Shown here one piece after another: positions 1 to 8,454 of a DNA stretch of 64,000 nt. The DNA comes from Streptosporangium sandarakinum (GTDB taxonomy: Bacteria > Actinomycetota > Actinomycetes > Streptosporangiales > Streptosporangiaceae): positions 1,302,001 through 1,366,000 of the forward strand of contig NZ_JACCCO010000001.1 of the NCBI RefSeq assembly GCF_013409935.1. The letters run 5' to 3'. A program made the position numbers and the translations under genes. Within the stretch, counting starts at the first letter, position 1; each line of letters opens with the position of its first letter. The notes under the pieces are model-generated. The model did not search any database. It was not told where the DNA came from and saw only the letters and a list, made by a program, of their open reading frames with translations.

Positions 1-75
1 CAGCGCGGGCGCCGTCATGGCGACGACCACACCGAGGCCGCCGAGGAACACCAGAGCCGAGCCCAACCGCCGCAT
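1..75 (-). CDS. N-terminus of a secreted or membrane protein (cut by window edge)
   Basis: Twenty-five codons are visible, starting at ATG (complement of 73-75) with GGAG about six bases upstream. The peptide begins MRRLGSALVFLGGLG and continues with a hydrophobic stretch ending in AMTAPAL, which looks like a signal peptide or first membrane helix. The rest lies beyond the window edge, so no function can be given. Confidence 0.5.
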   Translation of the reverse strand, partial: MRRLGSALVFLGGLGVVVAMTAPAL

Positions 76-249
76 GGCCACTCCACAGGGGGGATAAGGA
101 CAGCCTGGCAACCGTAGAGCAGAAGTCAAGGGCGCGGAAGGGATACGGAGGGAATCCGTCCGCTCACACCCGGGAAGCCCGGTCCCACCTGGCCGGGAGG
201 GCCCGGTCCAGGGGCCGGGGAGCACCGGCCCGCGGGACGGCCGCCGGGG

Positions 250-855
250 TCAGCCGCGGGGTCGCAGGAGCACCGCCGGGTCGAAGCCCACCTCGAAGGG
301 GGCCACCAGTCTCGCGGTCTCACCGGCCTCGTGTTTCACCGCGGGCTTGTACTCGTCGTCGGCCAGCTCGTGAACGTACAGGCACGGACCCTCGGCGAGT
401 TCGATCCGCCAGTAGAAGGGGATCCCGGCGGCGGCGTAGGCCGAACGCTTCATGTGCCGGTCGCGCTTACGGGTGGTCGGGCTGACCAGCTCCACGGCCA
501 GGAGGATGTCGTCGGGGGCGAACATGAGCTCCGTCTCCTCGACGGCCTCGGTCGGCACCACGACGAGGTCGGGGATGAAGAAGTCTCGGGGGCCGATCCC
601 GAGGTTGGCCTCCGGCAGCGGCTCGAACTCCGGCGGCGCAGCGTCCTCAAGAAGCCTCAGCAGGCGGGCGAGGGCGCGCTGGTGCATGGGGGTGGGAGAA
701 GGGCTCACCAGAAGGCTCCCGTCGAAGAGCTCGTAGCGGTTCCCGTCGTCGGGGAACGTCAGCAGGTCGTCGACGCTGAACGGCGGTTTTCCGCGGAGAA
801 CCGTCCGTTCGGGGGCGTGCCCTGTCGTAGGTTCTGTCGTCGCCATAGCGGTCAC
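250..855 (-). CDS. Uma2 family (DUF820) putative endonuclease
   Basis: A 201-residue protein of the Uma2/DUF820 family, which has a PD-(D/E)xK nuclease fold. The expected acidic and basic residues are visible: IPDLVVV near residue 95, LLAVELVSPTT near 120 and the lysine of HMKRSAYAAAGIP just after. N-terminal FSVDDLLTFPDDGNRYELFDG is also typical. These genes are scattered singly in actinomycete and cyanobacterial genomes and their biological role is unknown. It stands alone here, just downstream of the cobalamin operon but with a 30-base gap and its own probable promoter. Start choice is uncertain by a few codons because a second ATG lies three codons in. Confidence 0.9.
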   Translation of the reverse strand: MTAMATTEPTTGHAPERTVLRGKPPFSVDDLLTFPDDGNRYELFDGSLLVSPSPTPMHQRALARLLRLLEDAAPPEFEPLPEANLGIGPRDFFIPDLVVVPTEAVEETELMFAPDDILLAVELVSPTTRKRDRHMKRSAYAAAGIPFYWRIELAEGPCLYVHELADDEYKPAVKHEAGETARLVAPFEVGFDPAVLLRPRG

Positions 856-885
856 CTGCCCAAGTATCGGGAGTCCGGCCCTCGC

Positions 886-1563
886 TCACATGGTAGTTCC
901 GGAAACCTCCTCACCCCGGGTAATGCTCCGGTCACGCCCCGCCCAGTCGCGGGCGCCTCGCCGTACGGCGGAGTGGACGGCGCGGGCGACGCGGGCGCCC
1001 CAGAGCGAGCGCGGGCCGCCGAACGGCTCCTCGGGCCCGTCGTCGCGTACGGCCACACAGACCGCGTCGGAGGCGGTGCCCGTGCAGGGGAACCCCTCCT
1101 CGACGAGCGCCTGGGTCTTGGCCTCGGTCACCGTCATGACCGTGTTGACCAGGGCCGCGTCGCTCATCGCGACCGGCACGGCCACGATGATGTTGATCGT
1201 GCCGGGCAGGTGCATCGGGGCCAGTTCCGGGTCGGCGGCGCCCTCGGGGGCGGCGGCCCAGGTCGGGACGCGCAGCCCGGTGGTGGCGGCCACCTCCACT
1301 CCCCCGTCGACGGCCCGGGTGAACCTCTCGACGGACGCGGCGGTCAGCATGCCGACGCCGCGGCCCGGCGGGGCCATCTCCAGCAGGTGGGCGACCGGGT
1401 CCATCCGCGCGTAGCCGCCCGGGACCTGGGCGTTGAGCACCCACTCCACCGGGCCGATGCCGCCGCCGACCATGGCCGAGGAGATCGCCCGCCAGCCGGG
1501 GCCGAACTTCCACAGCAGCGAGGCGAGCCGTACCCCGTCCTCGACACGGTGACTCAGCAGCAC
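886..1563 (-). CDS. cbiZ: Adenosylcobinamide amidohydrolase CbiZ
   Basis: Predicted 225-residue CbiZ-family amidohydrolase, which cleaves the aminopropanol arm from adenosylcobinamide (or pseudo-B12-type corrinoids) to give adenosylcobyric acid for salvage. Family signatures include GGGIGPVEWVLN, the NTVMTVTEAKTQAL segment and the TGTASDAVCVAV stretch. I chose the GTG at 1563 because GGAGG sits four bases upstream and the conserved fold begins right there; a longer frame reaching 1782 runs into btuD and is low complexity. It is the last gene of the btuF-btuC-btuD-cbiZ operon, 25 bases after btuD, so it is expected to be controlled by the upstream cobalamin riboswitch. Confidence 0.88.
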   Translation of the reverse strand: MLLSHRVEDGVRLASLLWKFGPGWRAISSAMVGGGIGPVEWVLNAQVPGGYARMDPVAHLLEMAPPGRGVGMLTAASVERFTRAVDGGVEVAATTGLRVPTWAAAPEGAADPELAPMHLPGTINIIVAVPVAMSDAALVNTVMTVTEAKTQALVEEGFPCTGTASDAVCVAVRDDGPEEPFGGPRSLWGARVARAVHSAVRRGARDWAGRDRSITRGEEVSGTTM

Positions 1564-1588
1564 GGGCCCTCCTGGGGAACGCGGTGGA

Positions 1589-2593
1589 TCAGCGGCACGG
1601 GTCCTCCCCGCGGGCACCGGGCCCGGACGGCGTGTCCGGATGTCCCTCCCGGTCCGTACGGTCCTCCCGATCCAGGCGGTCCGAGCGGTCCTCCCGGTCC
1701 GGACGGCCTCGCCGTCCGGGGCGGCCGGGCCGTTCCAGGTGGACCTGCGGCCGGCCCCAAGGGTCCGTCTCGACGCGGACATGGGCGTCGAAGTGCTCGG
1801 CGATCAGCTCGCCGGTCAGCACCTCCGCCGGGGAGCCCGACGCGGCGACCCGGCCCCCGGCGACCAGCGTCATCATGTCGGCGTACTGGCCGGCGACGCC
1901 CAGGTCGTGCAGGGTCGTGACCACGGTCAGCCCGTCGGCGAGCCGGAGCCGGTCGACCAGCTCCAGGACCTGTTGCTGGTGCCCCAGGTCGAGGGCGGTG
2001 GTGGGTTCGTCGAGCAGGAGCACCGGGGCCTGCTGGACCAGCGCCCTGGCGAGCACGACGCGCTGGCGCTCGCCGCCGGACAGCCGGCCGAGCGGGCGGC
2101 GGGCCAGGGCCGACAGGTCGAGGCGCTCCAGCACCGACGCGGTCACCTCGCGGTCGCGGCGGCCCTCGCGCCCCAGGTAGGGGATGTACGGCGTGCGGCC
2201 CAGCAGGGCGTAGTCGAAGACGGTCATGTCGCCCGGCAGGGCGGGTGCCTGGGGGGCGTAGGCCAGCAGTCTCGCCCGCTCCCGGGGTTTGAGCGCGCGG
2301 ACCGGCGTGCCGTCGATGAGCACCTCCCCCGAGTGGGGCAGCATCCCGGCGACCGCCTTGAGCAGCGTGGACTTGCCCGCGCCGTTGGCCCCGATGACGG
2401 CCAGCCAGCCGCCGAGGCGCACCCGCAGGCCGACGCCGGACAGCACGGTCCGCGTCTCCAGCACGACCTCGAGATCGCGTACCTCGACACCGCCCGCCGT
2501 GTCCCGGCCGTCCCCGCCGTCTCCGTCGTCCACGCCGCTCCCACCCGCGATTCGGCGGATCGCCGCTCCCCCGCCCATGTCCCGGCCGCTCAC
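1589..2593 (-). CDS. btuD: Cobalamin/corrinoid ABC transporter ATP-binding protein
   Basis: A 334-residue ABC ATPase of the FecE/BtuD type. Walker A is GANGAGKST, the signature is LSGGERQR, Walker B is LLLDEPT, and the switch His is in TTLHDLG. GTG at 2593 overlaps the btuC stop (GTGA) and has AGGAGG eight bases upstream, so translation is probably coupled. After the ATPase fold the last 50 or so residues are a hydrophilic tail rich in Asp and Arg (DREDRSDRLDRED), encoded by a degenerate DNA repeat; such a tail is not part of the family. It energises BtuC for corrinoid import. Confidence 0.92.
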   Translation of the reverse strand: MSGRDMGGGAAIRRIAGGSGVDDGDGGDGRDTAGGVEVRDLEVVLETRTVLSGVGLRVRLGGWLAVIGANGAGKSTLLKAVAGMLPHSGEVLIDGTPVRALKPRERARLLAYAPQAPALPGDMTVFDYALLGRTPYIPYLGREGRRDREVTASVLERLDLSALARRPLGRLSGGERQRVVLARALVQQAPVLLLDEPTTALDLGHQQQVLELVDRLRLADGLTVVTTLHDLGVAGQYADMMTLVAGGRVAASGSPAEVLTGELIAEHFDAHVRVETDPWGRPQVHLERPGRPGRRGRPDREDRSDRLDREDRTDREGHPDTPSGPGARGEDPCR

Positions 2594-3798
2594 GCGTCCG
2601 CCCTCCTGGTCACGCGGAGCACGGCGACGAAGAACGGCGCGCCGACGAAGGCGGTGACCACGCCGATGGGCAGCTCGGCCGGGGCGAGGACGGTCCTGGC
2701 CAGGAGGTCGGCGAGGACCAGGAAGGCGCCGCCGCCGAGCAGCGAGAGAGGAAGGACGACCCGGTAGGACCCGCCGGCGAGACGCCGGACCGCGTGCGGG
2801 ACCACGATCCCCACGAACCCGATCAGGCCGCTGACGGCCACCGCCGAGGCGGTGGCCAGTGAGGCGGCGAGCAGTACGGCGAACCGGACCCTGGCCACGT
2901 TGAGTCCCAGGCTCGCGGCCTCGTCGTCGCCGACGGACAGGACGTCCAGCAGTCTGCCGTGCAACAGCATGATCGCCACCGAGACCGCCGCGTAGGGGGC
3001 GACCAGCCCGAGCTGGCTCCAGCCTCCGCCGACGTTGCCGAGGATCCAGGAGTAGATGCGCTGGAGCTCCTCGACCCGGAGCTGCTGCAGGAAGGTCTGG
3101 ATGGCGGTGAGGAAGGAGGTGACGGCCACGCCCGCCAGGACGAGCGTGGCGGTGCCCCCGCCGGGGCCGGCGATGTTGCCCAGCGCGTAGGCGAGCAGGA
3201 CCCCGCCGATCGCCCCGGCGAACGCGGCCGCCGGGATCATCAGCGACTGGTCGTCGCCCCTGGCGAACACGACCGTCGCCGTGGTCGCCAGGCCCGCGCC
3301 CGCCGCGGCGCCCAGCAGGTACGGATCGGCCAGCGGGTTGCGGAAGACGCCCTGGTAGGCGGCTCCGGCGCAGGCGAGCAGGCCGCCGACGACCGCGGCG
3401 AGCAGGACCCTGGGCAGCCGCAGCTCCCACAGCAGGCCCTGCTCGACCGGCGCCAGTCCCGGGTCGGCCGAGACGAACGGCAGCCAGTCGAGCAGCTGCA
3501 GCGCCACCTTTCCCGGCGGGATGTCGGCGGCGCCGACCAGCAGCGCGGCGAGGGCGCTCGCCAGGAGCGCCCCGACCGCGGTCAGCGCCGCCACCGGCCG
3601 GAGCCGGGCCGCGCGTCCCGGGTGTCCGGCGCGGTCGCCGGTTTCCGCGCGGCGGGAGGACCCGGCCGTTCCCCGGTCCGGGTCGTGCGACGGCGGCCCC
3701 CCGGGAGCGGTGTCCCCGGCGCGGGCGTCTTCCTCGGTGCGGACGGTGTCCCCGGCGCGGGCGCCGGGGACACCGGAGGAGCGGGCGGAGCGGGTCAA
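2590..3798 (-). CDS. btuC: Cobalamin/corrinoid ABC transporter permease
   Basis: A FecCD/BtuC-type permease of about 402 residues with the usual long series of hydrophobic helices beginning near residue 70. Conserved pieces include GGLLACAGAAYQGVFRNPLADP, LGNVGGGWSQ and GLIGFVGIVVPHAVR. The TTG start at 3798 lies directly after the btuF stop (bases 3799-3801). The first 65 residues are a polar, Arg/Gly/Asp-rich extension that homologues usually lack, so the true start could be further in, but no better in-frame start with a ribosome site is evident. It forms the membrane channel for the BtuF-bound corrinoid. Confidence 0.92.
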   Translation of the reverse strand: MTRSARSSGVPGARAGDTVRTEEDARAGDTAPGGPPSHDPDRGTAGSSRRAETGDRAGHPGRAARLRPVAALTAVGALLASALAALLVGAADIPPGKVALQLLDWLPFVSADPGLAPVEQGLLWELRLPRVLLAAVVGGLLACAGAAYQGVFRNPLADPYLLGAAAGAGLATTATVVFARGDDQSLMIPAAAFAGAIGGVLLAYALGNIAGPGGGTATLVLAGVAVTSFLTAIQTFLQQLRVEELQRIYSWILGNVGGGWSQLGLVAPYAAVSVAIMLLHGRLLDVLSVGDDEAASLGLNVARVRFAVLLAASLATASAVAVSGLIGFVGIVVPHAVRRLAGGSYRVVLPLSLLGGGAFLVLADLLARTVLAPAELPIGVVTAFVGAPFFVAVLRVTRRADA

Positions 3799-4761
3799 CT
3801 AGTCGGCCGCGGCCTTCCGCACGGCCTCGCCGACCTTCTCGGCGAGGTCCACGACGCGCGGTCCCCAGCGGGAGGCGACGTCGTCGTCGAGCTCGACGAC
3901 CCGGTCCTTCTTGACGGCCGAGAGCTTGGACCAGCCGGGGCGCTTGGCGAGGGTGGCCGCGGTCTGGGCGCAGCACTTGGTGTCGGCCAGGAAGACCAGG
4001 TCCGGGTCGGCCTGGGCGACGAACTCGGCGGAGAGCTTGGGGTAGCCGCCGGCCGGGTCGGGCGCCTTGTCCGCGATGTTGGTCAGGCCGAACAGCCCGT
4101 AGATCTGTCCGAGGAACGTGCTGGACGTCACCGAGTAGGGCGTGGTGTCCAGCTCGTGGTAGTAGGTGAGGTTCTTGTCCTTGGGCGCGGCGGCGGCCAG
4201 CTCGTCGATCCGCTTGCGCATCCCGGCCACGACCTCGTCGGCCTTGGGCTTGTTGCCGGTGGCGGCGCCGAGGTCGCCGATCTGGTCGTAGGTCTCGTCG
4301 AGCTTGGTGGCCGCGGGCTCAAGCAGGACGGGGACGTTGACCTTGGTCAGCTTGGCGACGATGCCGTCGATGTCGTTGGCGAGCACGACCAGGTCGGGCT
4401 TCTGGGCGATGATCGCCTCGGCGTTCGGCTTGAACCCCGACAGGTCGGTCTTGGGGGCCTCGGCCGGGTAGGTGGACTGGTCGTCCACCGCGACGACCTG
4501 GGTCCCGGCGCCGACCGCGAACAGGCTCTCGGTGGCGGTGGGCGACAGGGAGACGACGCGCTCGGGTTTCCTGGCGATGGTGACCGAGCCGTTGCCGGCC
4601 TGGACCGTGACGGGGAACCCGGCCGCCTGGGCGGCGGGCGCGGAGCCCGTCCCCGAGGAGACGGCGGGGGACGCGGGGGACGAAGAGGAGTTCTGGCCGC
4701 ATCCGGACAGGGCCAGCACGCCGAGGAGGGCGCCGGCGAGAACGGGGCGTACGGGCCTCAA
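3799..4761 (-). CDS. btuF: Cobalamin/corrinoid-binding lipoprotein
   Basis: A 320-residue periplasmic-binding protein of the BtuF/FepB class that captures corrinoids outside the membrane. The N-terminus has a hydrophobic signal ending in the lipobox LSGC. The class motif PERVVSLSPTATESLFAVGAG and the later PDLVVLAND and SRWGPRVVDLAEKV segments fit. I chose TTG at 4761: AAAGGA lies six bases upstream and the signal sequence starts immediately. A longer frame with ATG at 4881 starts inside the riboswitch and is not credible. It is the first gene of the operon. Confidence 0.92.
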   Translation of the reverse strand: MRPVRPVLAGALLGVLALSGCGQNSSSSPASPAVSSGTGSAPAAQAAGFPVTVQAGNGSVTIARKPERVVSLSPTATESLFAVGAGTQVVAVDDQSTYPAEAPKTDLSGFKPNAEAIIAQKPDLVVLANDIDGIVAKLTKVNVPVLLEPAATKLDETYDQIGDLGAATGNKPKADEVVAGMRKRIDELAAAAPKDKNLTYYHELDTTPYSVTSSTFLGQIYGLFGLTNIADKAPDPAGGYPKLSAEFVAQADPDLVFLADTKCCAQTAATLAKRPGWSKLSAVKKDRVVELDDDVASRWGPRVVDLAEKVGEAVRKAAAD

Positions 4762-4829
4762 CCGAGGTCCTTTCAGTTGCCGGAACCGAGAGACCCGTAG
4801 AGATGACGGATCACCCTTTTCCACGAGGG

Positions 4830-4960
4830 TTGACGACGTCGGCACAGCGGAGGCGACCTGGCTCGGCCCCTTGGGGACCATGACAGTTGCGGGACAGCGC
4901 CGGACTCACACCGGACTTCGCTACACGCTGCGCGTCGGGCAAACGTTACCAATTCCCCGG
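4830..4960 (-). promoter_or_regulatory. Cobalamin (B12) riboswitch
   Basis: Reading the minus strand, the leader of btuF has the conserved cobalamin riboswitch core. The segment GTGTGAGTCCGGCGCTG followed by TCCCGCAACTGT occupies about 4881-4910, and the B12-box-like GAGCCAGGTCGCC lies at about 4853-4865. The btuF ribosome site begins some 75 bases further on. The spacing and both boxes match the class, and the genes it precedes are cobalamin importers. By family knowledge it should switch the operon off when adenosylcobalamin is plentiful. Exact ends are approximate. Confidence 0.9.
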
Positions 4961-5016
4961 GGAGTCGTGACATGGGGTCCTCGGATCGGCTCCGCACCAC
5001 CCGGCCACGTCCCCGT

Positions 5017-5086
5017 GCCGCCCGGGGACGCCTCGGGCCGCCCGGTCACGCCCCCGCGCCGCCCGGGGACGCCTCGGGCCGCCCGG
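5017..5086. repeat. Two perfect 29-base copies in the spacer upstream of btuF
   Basis: Bases 5017-5045 and 5058-5086 are identical (they begin GCCGCCCGGGGACGCC), 41 bases apart. Each copy can fold on itself through its CCCGGG and CGGGC arms. They lie between the oxidoreductase stop at 5167 and the riboswitch and may act as a terminator for the upstream gene. The rest of this 200-base spacer shows no gene. Confidence 0.6.
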
Positions 5087-5166
5087 GGACGTCCGGACTC
5101 CGCCCGCGGTGCGCCGCGCGCCGCCGCACGGTGTCCCATGGCGCGGGGCGGCACGGCGCCCGGCCG

Positions 5167-6027
5167 TCAGGCCCGGGTGAGCTGCTCCTCGGCGGCCGAG
5201 ATGATCTCCTGCAGGCGCAGGCCGTGGGCGGCGTCGAGGGGGTGGCCGCCCCCGCCGTGCACGGTCTCGGCGAACTCCGCGAGCATCACGGAGAAGACGT
5301 CGGGGCCGAGCCGGTCGCCGTCCATGGCCTCCGTGCCCAGCTTGCCGTAGACCTCGACGGTGGCGGGCGGCTTGTCGCCCGGCACGCTCATGCACAGCGA
5401 CGCCTCACTGACCGCGCCGCCCTCGTGCTCCAGCAGCAGGCCGACCCAGCCCCGCGTGTTGCCGTGGGCGCGGACCGCGGTGACCCGGCCGAGCGCGGCG
5501 TCCAGCATGTCGATCATGTGCGGGCCGACGTCGAGGATCGCGCCGCGCTCCAGCCGCCAGGGGCTGGTGAAGCCACTGCCGAGCAGGGCGCCGGAGATGT
5601 GGGCCGCCCGGCCCCCGAAGGGCTCGATCGCCGAGACCCGGGCCAGGAACGCCCGGGTGGCCGGCGAGTAGCGCCAGGTGAGGACCATCTGGGAGGGCAC
5701 CCCGGCCTCGGCGATGGCGTCCGCCAGCCGCCGGGCCCCCTCCAGGTCGGCCGCGAGCGGCTTCTCCAGCAGCAGCGCCTTGCCCTCCTTGGCGGCGCGC
5801 ACGCCCAGCTCGGCCTGTACGGCGGGCGGCACCGCGAACGCGACCGCCTCGCAGCTGTCGAACAGCTCCTCGATCCGCTCGAAGACCGGGACGCCGAACC
5901 GGGCCGCCGCCCCGGGCCGCCGCGCCCACACGCCGGTCAGGCGGGTGTGCGGTCCGGCCGACAGCATCGGCGCGTGCACCTTCTCGGCCCACGGCCCGGC
6001 ACCCACCAGGCCCACAGATATCGTCAC
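5167..6027 (-). CDS. Gfo/Idh/MocA family oxidoreductase
   Basis: A 286-residue NAD(P)-dependent oxidoreductase of the Gfo/Idh/MocA family. A Rossmann start (SVGLVGAGPWAEKVHAPML) is followed by the conserved EKPLAADL active-site motif near residue 95. The C-terminal domain contains DVGPHMIDMLDAALG, with the expected His. Members act on sugars or related polyols; the substrate cannot be read from sequence. I chose GTG at 6027 because the Rossmann strand follows at once; a longer frame is arginine-rich filler. It is transcribed alone, divergent from the histidine phosphatase gene. Confidence 0.88.
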   Translation of the reverse strand: MTISVGLVGAGPWAEKVHAPMLSAGPHTRLTGVWARRPGAAARFGVPVFERIEELFDSCEAVAFAVPPAVQAELGVRAAKEGKALLLEKPLAADLEGARRLADAIAEAGVPSQMVLTWRYSPATRAFLARVSAIEPFGGRAAHISGALLGSGFTSPWRLERGAILDVGPHMIDMLDAALGRVTAVRAHGNTRGWVGLLLEHEGGAVSEASLCMSVPGDKPPATVEVYGKLGTEAMDGDRLGPDVFSVMLAEFAETVHGGGGHPLDAAHGLRLQEIISAAEEQLTRA

Positions 6028-6223
6028 GCCCCCAAGTTTCTCACGGGGCGGTCCGCCGGACGGGGTCGCTCCGCCGGAGCGGAGGGGCCGGACGGCGGAA
6101 GGGCCGGGCGGTCGCGCGGGGCTCCCGCCGGGGCGGCGAAGACGCCGGACCGGCCGCGCGAGGGGCGCCTCGGCCGGGGCGGCGGGGGTGCCGGGCCGGC
6201 CGTACCGGCATGATGGGTGGCAT

Positions 6224-6805
6224 ATGAGAGAGATGTTCCTGCTACGGCATGGTGAGACGGAGTGGAGCCGCAACGGCCGCCACACCGGGCGCACGGACCT
6301 GCCGCTGACCGAGAAGGGGGAGGCCCAGGCGCGGGCGCTCGCCCGGCTGGTCGCGGAGCGATCCTTCGACCTGGTGCTGGTCAGCCCGGCGACGCGGGCC
6401 CGCCGTACGGCGGAGCTCGCCGGCCTCACCGACTACGAGATCGACCCCGACCTGTGGGAGTGGGACTACGGCGGGTACGAAGGGATCACCACCTCGGCGA
6501 TCCGCGAGGACCGGCCCGGCTGGTACCTGTGGCGCGACGGGGTGGTCCCCGGCGACGCCGACCACCCCGGTGAGGGCGCGGCGGAGGTCGGGGCCCGCGC
6601 CGACCGGGTGATCGGCCGGGCCCGCGCCGCCGGCGGCGAGGTGGCGCTGGTGGCCCACGGGCACTTCCTGCGGGTGCTGTGCGCCCGCTGGCTGGACCTT
6701 CCCCCCGCCGACGGCAGGCTCTTCCGGCTGGACACCGGCACCTACTCCCGGCTGGGGTACGAGCACGCCGAACCGGTCGTGCTCAGCTGGAACGCCCCGC
6801 TTTAG
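6224..6805 (+). CDS. Histidine phosphatase family protein (phosphoglycerate-mutase-like)
   Basis: A 193-residue member of the histidine phosphatase superfamily. The phosphorylated histidine is in FLLRHGETEWSRNGRHTGRTD, and the second catalytic histidine is in EVALVAHGHFLRVLCARW. The acidic proton donor region WEWDYGGYEGIT is also typical of the cobC/gpm-like branch. Many such proteins act as phosphoserine, sugar-phosphate or alpha-ribazole phosphatases. A CobC-like (alpha-ribazole-5-phosphate phosphatase) role would fit the nearby B12 genes but is speculation. The ATG at 6224 has only a weak GGTGG upstream. Confidence 0.85.
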   Translation: MREMFLLRHGETEWSRNGRHTGRTDLPLTEKGEAQARALARLVAERSFDLVLVSPATRARRTAELAGLTDYEIDPDLWEWDYGGYEGITTSAIREDRPGWYLWRDGVVPGDADHPGEGAAEVGARADRVIGRARAAGGEVALVAHGHFLRVLCARWLDLPPADGRLFRLDTGTYSRLGYEHAEPVVLSWNAPL

Positions 6806-7152
6806 CGGACCGGCCCGGCGGGAACCCCCGGAGCGGCGGGTGCCGGTTCGCCGGGGACCGCCGGGCCGGGCTGCGGTCCGCGGCCCGTCAGCCATTCGAT
6901 GACCCCGTGGTGGCCGCGGCGGGCCTCCTCGAAGTGCCGCCACCGCCAGTAGCGGGGCCGGTCGCGCACCCCGGTGACCCACGTGCGGTAGGTCACCGGG
7001 GCGGGCGTCCCGTCCTCCGCGGCCGGCGAGGCCACACCGTAGGTGCGGATCACGACGCGCCCGCCCGGTGCGAACAGCACGTCGTCGGACACGGGATACA
7101 AGGTCATCTGGTCGAGCACGGTCGGAAGCCCCCAATCAACTGTGGGACCCAC
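6802..7152 (-). CDS. Hypothetical protein
   Basis: A predicted 116-residue protein that I do not recognise. Its core reads SDDVLFAPGGRVVIRTYGV, then a basic/aromatic part (RPRYWRWRHFEEARRGHHG) and an Ala/Pro-rich tail. I chose GTG at 7152 because GAGGGA stands well placed upstream; GTG at 7170 and ATG at 7107 are alternatives. Its last four bases overlap the 3' end of the convergent phosphatase gene. Confidence 0.55.
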   Translation of the reverse strand: MGPTVDWGLPTVLDQMTLYPVSDDVLFAPGGRVVIRTYGVASPAAEDGTPAPVTYRTWVTGVRDRPRYWRWRHFEEARRGHHGVIEWLTGRGPQPGPAVPGEPAPAAPGVPAGPVR

Positions 7153-7231
7153 TCTCGTCCCTCGTGCCACTCCCCCGGTTACGCCTCCGGCGCGACCCTG
7201 TTAACCAGATGAGCCGGATGTAAAAACACTG

Positions 7232-7468
7232 TTACACGGTGAGGCTGTCGAACTCCCCGTCCTTCACCCCGAGCACCAGGGCGCGGATCTCGTCGCGTGT
7301 GTAGATCAAGGCCGGGCCGTCGGGAAAACGCGAGTTGCGGACGGCGATGCTGCCGTCCGACAGCTCGGCCAGCTCGACGCAGTTGCCCTGCGAGTTGCTG
7401 TAGCGGCTCTTGCGCCACCTGGCTCCCGCCAGATCGGTGGCGGGCATGCCGTTGTAGGTCTTCTCCAT
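7232..7468 (-). CDS. DUF397 domain protein
   Basis: A 78-residue protein with the full DUF397 pattern: RWRKSRYSNSQGNCVELAEL, then IAVRNSRFPDGPAL and a C-terminal FDSL. These small actinobacterial proteins are nearly always partnered with an XRE regulator and often with an anti-sigma-like ATPase, as in the whiJ/abaA-type cassettes of Streptomyces. The ATG directly abuts the TAA stop of the upstream XRE gene, with GGAGAG in front, so the two are co-translated. The partner relation suggests a regulatory or toxin/antitoxin-like pair. Confidence 0.92.
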   Translation of the reverse strand: MEKTYNGMPATDLAGARWRKSRYSNSQGNCVELAELSDGSIAVRNSRFPDGPALIYTRDEIRALVLGVKDGEFDSLTV

Positions 7469-8335
7469 TTAGATCTCTCCGAGAAGGTCGCCGAGGATCT
7501 CGGCGGTGCCCCCGGGCGTGGTGCTTTCCACGCACAGCTGCTCCATGGCCGTGAGGTAGGGATCGACGTCCTCACGTTTGTCCAGGTAGAGGGCACCCCA
7601 GAGCTGCTCGACGTAAACGACGTCCGACAGGTCGGACTCGGGAAACCGTAAGATGCTGAACGCGCCCCCCTCGGCCGCGTGCATACCGAACCTGAAGGGC
7701 ATCACCTGGAGGGTGATGTTGGGCAGCGCGGCGACCTCCAGCAGGTGCTGGATCTGCTCGCGCATGGTCTCCTTGCCCCCGATGGGCCGGCGCAGGGCCG
7801 CCTCGTCGATGACCGCCCACAGGCGCGGGCCGTCCTTGCGGGTGAAGCGCTCCTGCCGTTGCATTCGCATGTGCACACGGCGCTCGATCTCCGCCTCCGG
7901 CGCGTCCGGGTAGCCGAGCCGGATCACGGTGCGCGCGTAGTCGGACGTCTGGAGCAGGCCGGGCACGAACTGCACCTCGTAGGTGCGGATCACGCTCGTC
8001 GCCTCCTCCAGCCCCACGTAGGTGGTGAACCAGTTCGGCAGCAGGTCGCCGTACTTGTGCCACCATCCGGGGGTGTTCGCCTCGCGGACCATCTCCAGCA
8101 GGCCGCGCCGTTCCGCGTCGTCGAGCACGCCGTACAGGGTGAGCAGGTCCTCCACGTCGCGGGTCTTGAAACCGACACGGCCGAGTTCCATCCGGCTGAT
8201 CTTGGACTCCGAGGCGCGGATGTGGAATCCGGCGGCCCCGCGGGTGAGTCCCTTCTCTTCACGCAGGCGGCGCAGGCTCGCGCCGAGCATGATGCGCCGA
8301 ACGGTGGAACCGGTACCGGGCGGGTCCATGGACAC
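7469..8335 (-). CDS. XRE-family regulator with DUF5753 sensor domain (WhiJ-like)
   Basis: A 288-residue protein with an N-terminal helix-turn-helix (RIMLGASLRRLREEKGLTRGAAG through SKISRMELGRV, residues 15-60). It is followed by the long C-terminal DUF5753 domain, marked by WFTTYVGLEEAT, YEVQFVPGLLQT and DVVYVEQLWGALYLD. I chose GTG at 8335 since GAGGAG lies six bases before it; ATG at 8329 is the alternative. It probably binds the TGCAC-rich region immediately upstream, which it shares with the divergent HATPase gene, and it overlaps nothing else. Streptomyces WhiJ-type regulators control development; the same role here is inference. Confidence 0.92.
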   Translation of the reverse strand: MSMDPPGTGSTVRRIMLGASLRRLREEKGLTRGAAGFHIRASESKISRMELGRVGFKTRDVEDLLTLYGVLDDAERRGLLEMVREANTPGWWHKYGDLLPNWFTTYVGLEEATSVIRTYEVQFVPGLLQTSDYARTVIRLGYPDAPEAEIERRVHMRMQRQERFTRKDGPRLWAVIDEAALRRPIGGKETMREQIQHLLEVAALPNITLQVMPFRFGMHAAEGGAFSILRFPESDLSDVVYVEQLWGALYLDKREDVDPYLTAMEQLCVESTTPGGTAEILGDLLGEI

Positions 8336-8454
8336 GTGGTGCTCCTCGCTCGCTTTCCTGATCGACAGTTTGTCACTTCGCGGCCCGTGACTTGCTTGGC
8401 CGCGGAAAATCCCCTTTCCGCGTTGATCGACCGACTTACCGGCAACCGTAGCGC

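Noticed and set aside
886-1782. Longer cbiZ starting at 1782
   Set aside because: The extra 73 residues are low complexity and overlap the btuD 3' end; GTG 1563 has a ribosome site.
3799-4881. Longer btuF starting at ATG 4881
   Set aside because: That start lies within the cobalamin riboswitch; TTG 4761 has a ribosome site and begins the signal peptide.
7217-7234. Inverted repeat TGTAA/TTACA at the DUF397 stop
   Set aside because: The arms are only five bases with an AT-rich middle, too weak to call a terminator or operator.
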